A stretch of 64,000 nucleotides of DNA from contig NW_022145609.1 of the NCBI RefSeq assembly GCF_000002235.5, forward strand, positions 6,083,214 through 6,147,213, given 5' to 3'. Shown one piece after another: positions 48,155 through 60,143 of the stretch. The translations under genes were made by a program, and so were the position numbers. Numbering within the stretch: the stretch's first letter is position 1; every line of letters begins with the position of its first letter. The notes below the pieces were generated by a model. It saw only the letters and a program-made list of their open reading frames with translations. It ran no database searches and was not told where the DNA came from. The DNA comes from Strongylocentrotus purpuratus. Taxonomy: Eukaryota; Echinodermata; Echinoidea; Camarodonta; Strongylocentrotidae.

Positions 48155-49345
48155 TAAGATATTAAAAATTGTTGTCTACTACTAATGCTCATGTTCACAG
48201 TTACTCCAGATAAGTATACCTTTGAATTTCATATTCATATTGTAGTACGCAGAATGTACAATAGTGCATCATGACAAACATATGTGATGGTCCATACATT
48301 TACAAACCCTCATGGCTCACGTCAGTTTGTTTCTGTTTACTCCTGAGTTCCTTTCAGTATGGTTTTGCTAGTGTGTTTGATGTTTGTGTAAGGTCTTATG
48401 ATTTAAACTTTCATGACCAATGTTTGTAAATATTTAAAGATTTTCTGTCAGTTTCGGTTTTATAATCTTCAGCTAAATCTGTATTTGAAATCCTGCAATA
48501 GTCTTCGAAAATATGACAAATATGATGAAAATTATATGGTTCGTCTTAGCCTTTTTTAAATTTGACTTGTAATGGACAAAAAGAAAGGGTATGCTAACAA
48601 ACAACGAGCTGAAAAAAGTTCAGTTTCGATTTGGGGAAGAAAAAAAATCTCTTTTTACATATCAGTTTTATTTACCCGAAATTTAAAATTAGTAATAATA
48701 CAGAGGTCCTTAAAATAAGAATGAATACATATAATCTATTAAATAAACTGTTTTTTTTGGAGAAATTGTAAAGTCAATACTAATTTTAAATTGAATTGAG
48801 GATGTGAGAGAGCCTATATAGTAATATCAAAACTTGTTAGTGTAGGCTCTACCACCGTTGTATTATGTCGAGGTGAAAGATATCCCTTTCATTTTCATAA
48901 TAGTACTGTCAGTTGGTAATATTAATACAAGTCGGAAGGAGAGGATTTCTGAACTTCCGTCTTTTCAGTCCGGGGCTGCAGCGCTTATTTCAAAGTGGGG
49001 AGGGGGAGGGGGGTGGACCAGCCCCAAATAGGGCACTTTCTGTATAAAAAAAAGGAGCACCAACAAAGGGAAATCTCAAAGCCAAAAAATAGCATTTTTA
49101 GACATTGGTATATTCCCCTACAGGGTGATTACATGATCAGGGATGATTTCAATGTTTATTTCTATCTTTACATTGCCAAGAATACTGTGCAGTTGGGTGT
49201 GTGATGGTATGAAGTGCGAAAAATTACATCTTGTAAAGAGGACAAAACAATCTTGATTGGGTTTTAAGCACAACCGAATCATGAAAGACTAAAAAGATCT
49301 TTAAAAAAACAAAACAAACATAAGCATATCAAATTTAAGTGAAAT
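48155..49345. repeat. Spacer of unit A
   Basis: Aligns with the left two thirds of the unit C spacer, then breaks off at AGTGAAATCAGG, where unrelated repeats begin. This marks the right end of the recognisable tandem array. Confidence 0.65.
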
Positions 49346-50460
49346 CAGGCGCGCCGGAAGCAGTTTGGGATTGGGGGTGGGGGGGGGGGGTATTCCAGGA
49401 GCAGTGGCGTAATGAGCAAAACGTTTGAAAGGGGGGGAGCAGAAGAAAAATCTGCATCACCACCACTCTTTCACATTACATACAGGCCCCGCGGAACGTT
49501 TTTCAAAAGTGGAGTATTAACGATCAGGTAGAGCGTAAATTGACGTGGGGGACAGGGCCTGAGCCCCCGGAAGCTCAGAGGTTTTAGATATTTAACTACG
49601 GTCAGATGAGCATCCAGAGGCCCGCCTTAGGGCCCTTGGTGGGGTCCAGGGGGTAGAGCCCCCGGAAGCTCAGGGGTTTTAGGTATTTAATAACGGTCAG
49701 ATGAGCATCCAGGGGCCCGTCTTAGGGCCCTTGGTGGGATCCATGCAGGGGGCAGAGCCCCCGGAAGCTCGTTTTTTTTAGGTATTTAATTACGGTCAGA
49801 TGAGCATCCAGGGGACCGCCTTAGGGCCCTTGGTGGGGTCCGAGGGCAGAGCCCCCGTAAGCTCTGGGTTTTTAGGCATTTAATTACGGTCAGATGAGCA
49901 TATTTTGATACCTCATTCGCGACATTGACATGTCACTTATTTTTTCTCTTTCTCTTTCTTTCTTTCTTTTTCTCTGTAACATACTTTTTCAAAAAGTGAG
50001 GGGGGATGAAGCCCCCGAGCCAAGCCACTATGCAGGCCCTGACATGAAGGCTTGTAAATAAGCATATTTTTCGCCCGACTGGAAATGTGGGAATTTCTAA
50101 TTTTCCAACAAACGCATTAAAAGGTATGACTTACAAACAAAATGAGAAAAAATACCAATAATCATGTCATTTCAGCAACATTTGTAAATCACTGGTATCG
50201 AATAAGAAACATCCCCCCCCCCATCAGTACGCCAGCGTTCAGGGGCTCATGTCTTCTCACCCCTATAACAAAATATTTCCACGATATGCGAGTCTCGCAA
50301 TGATAAAAACCTCCATTGATAAATATAGGTAGTATGCGGAATGTTCAGGAAATTTAATTCCTGTTAACTTTCCTTTTCTTTGATTGGAATTTTATATGTG
50401 ATTTAATTCATGTTTTTAATATTGTTATGTTTTTGGGGGTTAAAAATACAAACCATATTT
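49346..50460. repeat. Dispersed repeat with about 100-bp minisatellite
   Basis: At 49541-49930 four units of about 95-105 bp, each with GAGCCCCCGGAAGCTC, TTTAATTACGGTCAGATGAG and TTAGGGCCCTTGGT. The following part matches 37480-38100. Related units at 52310-52640, 21470-21700 and 63780-64000. Confidence 0.7.
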
Positions 50461-50800
50461 AGGCGAGGCGTCAAAAATAAATATACCAGCCGGCGGCAGC
50501 TAACTGCACTTATGCGTCTTGGCTGCATTTTTTAAATTAGCTCAGCCGGCTACCGCCTGGCGGTAGGATATGGCATCCAAAAGCATGCGCCGGCTGCCGC
50601 CGTTCGAATGGAAACCGAGCCTCGGAAAAAGCTAGAAAACATGAGGTCAGCCTGGCTGCCGCCGACGGGAGGACAGTGATATGCCGCCAAACTCCAGCCT
50701 CTCGCATGGGAGCCGAGCCTCTTCTTAATGAGGTCGTCTGGGCCCCCGCCGGCCTAATTGAACCAGCCACCCGCCGCCTGGTTCACCGCCACATCCTGCC
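50461..50800. other. GC-rich block with CCGGC/GCCGCC repeats
   Basis: Repeated CAGCCGGC, GGCTGCCGCC and GCCGAGCCTC motifs in both orientations within AT-rich DNA. Open frames on both strands look like by-products of base composition. Confidence 0.45.
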
Positions 50801-51420
50801 AAACGATATCTTCATAAAGCAGAATCTAATTTGTCAGAGCAAAATAAACAGCGCCATCTTATCATCACTGATAAATAACTCAAAAAACCAGTAAAGCCTT
50901 GCGAAAATAATCTTTTCAGATTGGACAGCCTTATAAACCCCAAAACAACAATAACAACTTGTCACTAGAGACAAATATGTGGTCATTCTTTTTCTGATAT
51001 GCCTTTTTCAATAAAGAGACCAGTCGTACCGTGGATATATGTGGGCTCACTTCATGTAGATGCATCCTGCCTGTAAATGGATTAGATGCCTTGTATTTTC
51101 ATATTCAAAAAAATAATTTTGGTAACAACACAAGATTTGCTATTTTAAATTACTGGCTCACCTATTGTTGTTAATACCCAAATCATATATTTGTGTTTAT
51201 TTTTGTTATGCTTCAATGATATAAATCCTATTTTATACCTTACTTTAAGAATTTTTCCTAATCCTGCCATCTGATTGGTTGAAAGTGAAGTCGTGATTTT
51301 AACTATGCCCGCCACAATGATCTGTTTTTAAATATGCCTCCAAAAATGTTATCTTTGTCAAGTCGAGGTGAGGCAGATAATATTATCTTTGTCAAGTCGA
51401 GGCGAGACAGACAATATTAA
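50801..51420. other. No gene seen
   Basis: AT-rich. A 36-bp direct repeat (TTATCTTTGTCAAGTCGAGG) occurs twice at 51350-51420. Confidence 0.45.
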
Positions 51421-53300
51421 TATTATATTATAATATGCCGCCGTCATGTTCTGATGAGTTGCGTTTGAAAGATAAATTTCAGTCTAGAAATCAGGGGTAC
51501 TTTGTTTTTCGAAGAATTTAGAAAATATAAATCTAACGTACATCTCTATGAGTTATTTGGGGACTGAATAGATAATAAAAACAAACATGTCAACGGCAAG
51601 CAAGACAATGAAGCATATATTGTCGTATAGCTTTTTATTAAATGAATTTTCTGTAAATATATTGAGTAAATAGGTCGATAATAGAAAAGGGTAGAAGGTA
51701 TAAACAGTTTTTCTTCGAGTGTATTTTTTTCATTTAAAATAGAAATTCTATAGCTCTATTAAAAAGAAAAAGAAAACAAAAGTTATGTCGAGAATGCAAG
51801 TGCGTGATTAGAAGGAAAGATAGAAATATCAATAATTGTCCGGTCAGCGCACGTCTTAATTATTTGTCTTTAAAAGGCGGCCAAATTCAAAGCTCCCTCT
51901 ATATAGAAAACTTCTCCAATCGGTGCCCGTTGGTCCCCCATGATCCTCTTTTTCTTATGTTAAATAAGAGCTGAGTTAATGAGATAGCCACCTGTCACAG
52001 TGACCTCGCTGGCTCGCTGGGCGGTCTAATCCCTTCTGGCTGAAGTAGTAAAGCCTGTTTTTAAGGAAAGAGAAGATGAACTCTTAATCCATGTCTGAAT
52101 TTAATTGCCCCCTTCCCTCTGCTGCGCGAAGCGCGGAAGCTTTGACGTTTCATTAAAATATTACTAGAGAAAGAAGACGATTCTTTGTAGAGTTCTCGAC
52201 TCATAATCCTTGTCTGAATTAAAAATAAATGTTCTTTGTCTGCTACTTTTTCTTCCTATGTCCTCTTCCTTTATCTCCTTTTTTTTGGGGGGGGGGGGAG
52301 GGGACCTTATTGTGACACTGGCAGGTCACGTATTGGCATGGGCTTCAGGGACGGAGCCCCCGGGAGCCCAGGGATTTTAGGCGTTTAATTTCGGTCAGAT
52401 AAACATTTAGGGGCCCGCTTTAGGGCCTTTGGTTTGGTCCAGAAGGCAGAGCCGCCGGAAGCTTAGGGGTTTAAGGCGTTTTTATTACGGTCAGGTGAGT
52501 ATTTTTTATACCATATTATTTTGTGACACTGGCAGGACACTCTTTGACTTGAGGTCTAGGGGACGGAGCCCCCAAGAATTTCAGGGGTTTTAGGCATTAA
52601 ATTACCGTCAAATGACCATCATTTAGCAACATTTGTAAGTCACCGTAAGGTTATGGAATTAGAAATACACCACGTTTGAATTTTGCCTCCCCCGATCCAC
52701 AACTTGTTGGCTTCTTTTCTTTTCTTTTCTTTTCTTCTTTTCCCCTTTCCTTTATCTCCTCTTTTCCTTTTTTCGTTCCCTTTCCTTCTTTCGCTCTTAA
52801 TTTTTTTTTATTGGAGTTGGGTTGGGGAGGGTTGGGGAGGGTTGGGGAGGCAACAGCCTGAGAGGCAAGGCCCTCGATCTCCTTACCCCCTTTTCTTTGC
52901 TTCTTCCTCTTCTTTGACCCATGTATTGTTCGTGAAAGCCATGCAATACTGTTTAATGCGCCCACAGGCCTTGCAGGGATGGCGCATAGAGTCCCTTTTA
53001 TATACCAAGAGTTGTGACACGAAGCGTCCGTTTTGTTGCGTTTTGTTGGAAACAGTTATGGCGTTTGAATTATAATTTGGACATGCTTGGAGTCATCAGT
53101 TGATTGGGTGAAACAAGCCCCTTGCGTGCAGCAGGGGAAAATAAGGCATGCCATTAATGGGGTGCGACCCATGCCCTCGACGTGCCGGGCAGCATGCTAA
53201 GACATTTTATTCGTCATGCTTTACTCAATATATTTACAGAACATTCATCAAACATTGAACATCCGACAAATCTAACAAATTTAAAAAAAGAATCACCCCC
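51421..53300. repeat. Diverged relatives of the 58-63 kb repeat complex
   Basis: 51545-51640 resembles 60290-60380 in the same orientation. 51885-52060 is an inverted match to 62990-63150. 52910-53290 is an inverted match to 58390-58740. In between are GAGCCCCC units (52310-52640) and a pyrimidine-rich low-complexity part (52700-52800). Confidence 0.6.
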
Positions 53301-53739
53301 CCCCCCCCATCAATTGAAGTGCACAAAGTGCTAATTTGAATGCTACAAATGAATTAGAATGCTAAAAGTACACCGTCGCGTTGTCAGAAAATCGTGTTGC
53401 GCCAAATCGAATGACCAAATAGCTAAAGAAGCACATTGTTTATTAATATGAATGAAACATACGTAGATTCTAACGAAAATTCCATAGATTTGAAAACTAG
53501 AAAAGGGAATATAAACCCGATATATACCTGACTGCACTAAAACCGTCGAATTTGAACGCACGACAAATTAATTTGAATGGGAAATCCTATATTTTTCAAT
53601 TTGTTTCCAAGATGGCTGCCAATTGCTTATTATAGCTGGCCAAGCCCATTTATTCACAGATATTGTGCTAAGTGAGTATAGTGATGTAATGTATGACAAA
53701 ATAAATGATTTGTATAACTTTAGAAGATATTTAAACAAA

Positions 53740-54060
53740 ATATATATCACAGGCTTTTTTGTTGGGGGGGGGGGGGGGGGGGGTTCCGGAATAGTAAAAC
53801 ATAAAAAGGAGGCGGCGGCCAAAAAGGAGGCGAGAAACACTTCGTTTTTGTTATTTGGCCTCATTCATATCTATTTAGTCCCCAAATAACCGATAGAGGC
53901 GACCTTAGATTTATATTTGTTCGAAAGATAAAGTGCCCCTGATTTCTAGACTGAACTTTAAAACGCAACTCATTAGAACTTGAAAACATGACGGCGACAT
54001 ATATTAGGCCAAATAAAATAAAAATGTTTAGCGTTCTGCCTTTTTGACAGACAAATTTTC
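53740..54060. repeat. Left part of a dispersed repeat split by later insertions
   Basis: Contains a poly-G run and GGAGGCGGCGGCC. The stretch at 54005-54035 matches 22152-22185 and resumes at 57210. Confidence 0.5.
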
Positions 54061-56100
54061 AAAAACCAATGTTATGAATATAATCGCATGATCAAACAAT
54101 CTAAACAAAACCATCATTCAAAACAATTTGAAGGTTGTAATTCAAAGCAGCTATTTCAAAAAGTCAACAAATTGTGCACACCAAAAGTACCCAAGGTGTT
54201 ACCTTCTGGCGATTCTGATCTTTCACTTGCTGAACGTTTTTCTGACTTTTTTACAGACAAAATTCGGAGTATCAAAAATGTTCTTAAGGATTCATCAAAA
54301 ACGGATGTTTCCATATCCATGCTTGATTCATGCAATTCTTCATTTCCTGAATTCTCACCAGTATCAGAAAATACTGTCAGAGTTATAATAATGAAATCTC
54401 CATCAACTTCATGTAGTCTCGATCCGATGCCGACATGGCTGCTTAAGAACTGTTTAGATGAGCTTTTACCAGTCATTACCAAAATTATAAACATGTCTAT
54501 TCAAAGTGGTCAATTTCCTGATGTTTTGAAATCGGCACAAATCACTCCTCTTTTGAAGAAACCAAATTTGGATTGTGAAATTTTGAAGAACTATCGGCCT
54601 GTTGCCAACCTTAAGTTTCTTGCTAAAACAATTGAACGTGCTAGTGCTTCTCAAATTCAGGGCTATCTATCATCAAACAATCTGTGTAGTAAAATGCAAT
54701 CTGCTTATCGATCTTCTCATAGCGTTGAAACTGCTCTTTTACGTGTATATAATGATTTGTTGTTAGCTGTGGACCAAGGTGATGAAGCTGTTTTAATACT
54801 TTTAGACTATTCTGCGGCTTTCGATACTATCAGTCATGATGTTTTTCTTGATCGCTTACGTAATAGATATGGTGTATCAGGTACTGCCTTGAATTGGTTT
54901 AAAACCTACTTTATGAATCGTTCACAATCTATTGTCATTAATGACTCATTATCCAAACCTCATGTTCCACTTGAAGGTGTTCCTCAGGGATCCGTCATCG
55001 GCCCTTTATCATTTACTCTGTACACTGCACCACTTGAAGATATTATTGAAGCGCATGGTTTAGGCCGAATGATATATGCAGATGACACCCAAGTTTATGT
55101 TGTTTTGAAACGTGATTCCGACCATTCTGTTATTACTAAACTTGAAAGATGTATAAATGATATCAAAGCTTGGTCCACTGCTAATGATTTGAAGTTAAAT
55201 GAGGATAAAACCGAGGTTATACATGTAACATCTCGATTCAGAAAGTCCTCCCATTTACCATCTGTCGAAATTGCTAATGTTCCGATACAACCTGTCAAAA
55301 GTGCACGTAACCTTGGTGTCATCTTTGAAAATGATCTTAGGATGGATGATTATATAAAAAATATTTGTCGCTCAGCTTCATATGCCTTGTACAAGATAGG
55401 TGGTATTAGAAATTTTCTTGATAAAAAATCTACCGAAACGCTTATACATGCATTTATTACATGCCGTCTTGATCAATGCAACAGCCTTCTTTATGGCCTT
55501 CCGGAGTCGCACATGGCAAAACTCCAGAGAATCCAAAACTCTGCTGCCAGGCTTGTAACACGCACACGTTCTTGTGAACACATCACCCCAGTACTTCGCG
55601 AATTGCATTGGTTGCCGGTGACGTACCGCATCATGTACAAAATCTTAGTTTTAACTTATAAATGCATTCATGAATTGGCACCAATTTATCTGCAAGAATT
55701 AATCGAGGAATACAAACCCTCACGCAATTTACGGTCATCTTCACAATTAAACCTCGTATCTACTTCTGTGTCAACTCTCTCTTATGGTAATCGCTCCTTT
55801 CGCAAAGCTTCTGCTGAACTTTGGAACAAATTACCTTTAAATGTAAAAAACTGTCAAACCGTTAACCTATTCAAAACTAGTCTCAAGACACATTTATTCA
55901 AAATTGCGTTCGATGATTAATTATCTCTGTTCACTTTCATGTGTATTCCATATGTATTGCTATTTGTAGGTTTATTTGCATTTTTAGTTTTGTATAAGAT
56001 GTAATTGTATATCAGTCTATTTTGTGTGTATAGCGCTTAGAGACTTCGGTGGTAAGCGCTTTATAAGTAACGTTTTTATTATTATTATTTATTATTATTA
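54060..56100 (+). mobile_element. 5'-truncated CR1/L2-group LINE
   Basis: Holds the reverse-transcriptase frame plus a short 3' region with AGCGCTTAGAGACTTCGG, TAAGCGCTTTATAAG and an ATT-repeat tail to 56100. Inserted next to the DNA element that follows. Confidence 0.75.
54088..55920 (+). CDS. LINE ORF2 (CR1/L2 group), reverse transcriptase part, 610 aa
   Basis: Retrotransposon protein, not a host gene. The open frame covers the linker, reverse transcriptase and C-terminal region: NYRPVANLKFLAKTIER, LDYSAAFDTISHD, LEGVPQGSVIGP, YADD at about residue 331, LHWLPVTYRI and ELWNKLPLN near the end. Full-length members carry an N-terminal endonuclease; here it is missing, so the copy is 5'-truncated. 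The reading frame itself is intact, suggesting a young insertion. The first ATG is unlikely to be a native start. Clade (CR1, L2 or related) is inferred from motif style. Confidence 0.88.
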   Translation: MIKQSKQNHHSKQFEGCNSKQLFQKVNKLCTPKVPKVLPSGDSDLSLAERFSDFFTDKIRSIKNVLKDSSKTDVSISMLDSCNSSFPEFSPVSENTVRVIIMKSPSTSCSLDPMPTWLLKNCLDELLPVITKIINMSIQSGQFPDVLKSAQITPLLKKPNLDCEILKNYRPVANLKFLAKTIERASASQIQGYLSSNNLCSKMQSAYRSSHSVETALLRVYNDLLLAVDQGDEAVLILLDYSAAFDTISHDVFLDRLRNRYGVSGTALNWFKTYFMNRSQSIVINDSLSKPHVPLEGVPQGSVIGPLSFTLYTAPLEDIIEAHGLGRMIYADDTQVYVVLKRDSDHSVITKLERCINDIKAWSTANDLKLNEDKTEVIHVTSRFRKSSHLPSVEIANVPIQPVKSARNLGVIFENDLRMDDYIKNICRSASYALYKIGGIRNFLDKKSTETLIHAFITCRLDQCNSLLYGLPESHMAKLQRIQNSAARLVTRTRSCEHITPVLRELHWLPVTYRIMYKILVLTYKCIHELAPIYLQELIEEYKPSRNLRSSSQLNLVSTSVSTLSYGNRSFRKASAELWNKLPLNVKNCQTVNLFKTSLKTHLFKIAFDD

Positions 56101-56117
56101 AAACAAGGGAAACGCTC

Positions 56118-57118
56118 TCGGCGGTCTCGCCTGCATAACGCAATTCAATATGATAAACCAGAACGTCAATGACGTAGCGCTCATCTGCATCTCACAACAA
56201 CAAATATCGTAAATTTTATGTGGTACACTTTTGAACTGGTCAAAAAATAGAAATTTGATGCCCTGGAAGGGACATAATTTCATTTCATTTGCATAAAGTA
56301 CCATAAATAATCAATGGAGCAAAATCTCACAATTCTGTGTAGAAGTTTATTGTTCCAAATTTAGCTCTACCAGATAAGGCAAAATCGGTCAAGAAATGAG
56401 GGAAAAGAAGCAATTTTTGTTATTTTTGGAATAAATTTGCATAAATTACCATAATTAATTAATGGAGAACAATTTCAAAATTCTGTGTAGAAGTTTAGTG
56501 TACCAAAGTTAGCTCTACGATATAAAGCAAACCAAATCAAAATCGGTCGAGAAATGAAGAAGAAGAAGCCTTTTTTGTGATTTCGAATAAATTTGCATAA
56601 ATTAGCATAGATAATGAATTTCACGATTCTGTGTAGAAATTTTAAATCCCCTCCTAGCCCTATCATATGAAACAATCAGAATCAAAATCGGTTGAAAAAT
56701 AACGAAGAAGAAGCATTTTGAAAATCTTAATGTTGATGCCACAACAAAGTCTAAGTTTGTTGACCTTAAATGGCCTTTGACCTTAACTTAGTGACCTGAA
56801 ATTCTACTTACATGATTGGGGAGACTTGATAACCCTATAGTCCAAGTTTTATTGACTAAGAACTTATACTTTCAAAATTATATCAAAAATTCAAAAACTT
56901 AACCTTAGGTTAAGTTTTCGATGATGATGCTACAACATAGTCCAAGTCTGTTGACCTGAAATGACCTTTGACCTTGACTTTGTGATCTGAAATTCTACTC
57001 ACATGATTGGGGATACTTGATTACCCTTTAGTCAAAGTTTCATTGACTAAGAACTTATACTTTAAAAATTATACCAAAAATTCAAAAACTTAACCTTAGG
57101 TTAAGTTTTTGATGTTGA

Positions 57119-57153
<35 letters not shown>

Positions 57154-57214
57154 CCGCCGTCACCGGAAAAGCGGCGCCTATGTCTCGCTTTTTGCTACGC
57201 AGGCGAGACAAAAA
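56118..57214. mobile_element. Non-autonomous DNA element, about 1.1 kb
   Basis: Inverted ends GTCTCGCCTGC (56125) and GCAGGCGAGAC (57199). The interior has three tandem units of about 150 bp (56285-56725, TTTGCATAAATTA plus TTCTGTGTAGAAG), two units of about 200 bp (56725-57110, with TGACCTTTGACCTT), then a GCCGTC hexamer-like run (57119-57165). No transposase frame. Confidence 0.65.
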
Positions 57215-57341
57215 TAGGAAGGAGGAGGCCTTTTTTCTTCTTTTTTTTTTCTTTTTCAAAATGGCCGCTTGGTACATTTTCCCTGCAGCCAAGATGGCTG
57301 AGGGGATTTTTTAAATTTTAAAATCAGAAATAGATCCATTT

Positions 57342-57877
57342 TAAAGATACAATGTCCCTTTTGCAGCCTACATCAAATTCTGCAGAACTTTGCAGGAATT
57401 ATGAATATGTTATGTATGTCCTATCTGTGAAATTTAAACTTGAGCAGTGTCCTAATATTCAAATTATGCAATGAAACTGGTTTACTTGCTTGACTTCACT
57501 GTCAGACACTATTGGGTGACTGATTGGCTGTTTTCATCTTTGGTAATAACATATATATTAAGTGAGCTGTAAAGGGTACATGAGCATTTGTCTACATCAA
57601 TAACCCACTTCTTGTAATGGCCAAAATTAAACTAATTGAATCTTTGCGAAGCATAAAACGTACGACCATTCGGTACAATGGTCTGAAAATCAGACTATTA
57701 CTTACTGGCTCTATAGCTCCTAAGTCGATTCGACGACTAATAATCTTTATTTCCCCACTTAAAGACATGTTCAAGCTCCCTCTTTTTAGGGAAGTTCTAA
57801 ATTAGTATTGTCTTTCAAATGCCGTTGGAATTTAACCTTTTCATTTTTTGGCCTGCAAATGGGACATAGTACCTTTA
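57342..57877. mobile_element. MITE, about 536 bp
   Basis: Imperfect inverted ends TAAAGATACAATGTCCC and GGGACATAGTACCTTTA. The equivalent uninterrupted repeat at 22305-22330 is the empty site (ACATTTTAGCAGTG), pointing to a 2-3 bp TA/TTA duplication. Confidence 0.7.
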
Positions 57878-57995
57878 ACAGTGTTTGTATGTTTTTTTTT
57901 TACTTTAAAAGAGAAAACAAAAAAGGAGGGGGCCCTCAAAAGGGAAGCGGGCGGGGACGCTAAACATGTATATTTTGGTTAATTGCCTTATGCTG

Positions 57996-58785
57996 TTGTT
58001 GTTACTTGTTCGTGTGGCGGTGCGTCATGGAAACAAATAGAACAAAATAAGTTAAACAGACATTTGTCTGAATATATACTGGATGAAAAGAAAAGGAAAA
58101 GTTAGGATTTACGATCAAATACTCTATCTAACATACACCTTTATCGGTTATTAGGAGACTGTATATAAATATAAATAATAAACTACAAGTAAACAACTAT
58201 AAGCATCTGTTGTCATATACTAGCAGCTTTTTACTATACGTAGTCGCGCGCTCGGTGACTCAACACTGAGTTTGATCGCTTTTGTCCGGCTTTCCAGATT
58301 CTATTGTTCTGGCACGGATTAAGGCTGCCTAACTTGAATTACCCAAAGTGTCGGCATGGCATAGGCTATGTGTGTGGAGGGAGGGGTGATTCTTTTTTAA
58401 TAATGTTAGATTTGTCTAATGTTCAATGTTTGATGAATGTTCTGTAAATATATTGAGTAAAGCATGACGGCGAAAATGTCTTAGCATGCTGCCAAGGCAT
58501 AGGTCGCACGCCATTAATGGCATGCCTTAATTTTCCATGCCACACGCATCCGGGCTTGTTTCACTCAATCAACTGATTACTTCATGCATGTCCAAAATAA
58601 TTCAAACGCCATATCTGTTTCCAACAAAACGCAACAAAACGGACGCTTCGTGTCGCAACTCTTTGTATATTAAAGGGTATTATATATGCCCCATCCCTGC
58701 AGGCCTATGGGTGCATTAAACAGTATTGCATGCATTTCACGAACAATACATGGGTCAAAGGTTCTCTTTTGGTCTTGGACACCCC

Positions 58786-58816
<31 letters not shown>

Positions 58817-60143
58817 TCCTTTCCCTTTCAAACGTGCCTTCCATCATATGTCTACTTTGCGTTGACATGTTATGTGACGTATTAAAGTGATGGTGTTAGA
58901 TATAGAGCGAAATAATTAAAAGTATATAACGAAAATTATTAAACTTGGAAAAAAGAAGAGAAAAATGACAGTGCTGATTACTTGAGGAGTTGCAAATTGA
59001 TCTGAAAAAAAGGTGGCGGAAAATATATACATTATTGACCGGGGGCGCAAAATTTGTCTTTTACTGAGATGGCGAAAAATTGATCTGAAACTTCGGGGGG
59101 GGGGGGGGGTAGGGTCGCAAAATTGATCTGAAAAAAAGGGAGCGGCAATTTTATATTCGATTGAGGTAGCGCAAAATTTATCTTAACCTTCGGGGGCGCA
59201 ACATCTCTCTTAAAATAAAGAGGGGGCGCAAAATTGATCTGAAACTAAGGTGGGCGCAAAATGGATCTTTCATTGAGGGGGTGCAAAATTGAGTCTACCT
59301 TTGGGGCAGGAATTTATATTTTATTGAGGCGGCGCCAAATTGATCTGAAACTAAGGGGGTAGGACGTTTATATTTTAAGGGGGCGCAAAATTGTTCTGAA
59401 ACTAAGGTGGCGCAAATTTGAAACTTAGGGTGCAGAAATTTATATTTTATTGAGGTGCCGCAACTTGTTCTAAAAACATAGGGGCGCAAAATTTATATTT
59501 TATTGAAGGGCCCGCGCCACATTGATCTGAAACTGGGGGGGGGGGGGGGGGGTAGGACGTTAATATTTTATTGAGGTGCCGCAAATTGTTCTGAAACTTA
59601 GGGGGCGCAAAATGTATAGTTTAGGTTGATCATGTAACATGTACGTATTTGTGTGTACTACAAGGTTCTGGAATTAGCCAAGCCTTGGTTATAAAGTAAC
59701 AAACACCGTACATAGAAAGATGTAGCCTATATGCAACTACACAACCAAACTTTGTATAGTCCTAGAAGACAATATGCATTGCAAGGCCAGAATGTGTTGT
59801 TATTGTATCTGCTCTGTTAAATGTCGCTCTTTTTCCAAATCCCCCATTTTAAGATAAGACTTTCATTACGACTAAGTTTGTAATCTTCAGAATGTTGGTA
59901 GTGAAGAATCATACAATCACAGAACGTAGATAAAAACTAAAGCATATACATGTATGTTCTGTTAACCCTCTGAAGGCAGACAATGCACAATGCGATACAC
60001 CAGCATCGCATTGCACTTTTTTTTTTTTTTACCGTAATGTTTTTAAAGTTAACTGTAATGTTCTCAAATATGCGTACATTCATTCTCTTCATTATCATTC
60101 TCATTTTCTTTTTCTTTTGTATTTAGTACCTGTTTACTCCTGA
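57996..60143. repeat. 2.16 kb tandem unit, copy 1
   Basis: The anchor TGCGTCATGG at 58021 recurs at 60177 and 62357. The unit contains GTAGTCGCGCGCTCGGTGAC, a CT microsatellite (58796-58815) and a minisatellite of about 30-bp GCGCAAAATTGATCTGAAAC units (58985-59635). No host open frame. Confidence 0.8.

Noticed and set aside
2919-49345. Spacer sequence as an independent mobile element
   Set aside because: It occupies the same position in each gene unit, so it was copied with the unit.
50537-50894. Overlapping opposite-strand frames in the GC-rich block
   Set aside because: Typical by-product of GC-rich repeats; no recognisable protein.
52651-53075. Lys/Glu-rich and Phe/Ser/Leu-rich opposite-strand frames
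   Set aside because: Encoded by a TTTTC/CTTTT low-complexity tract.
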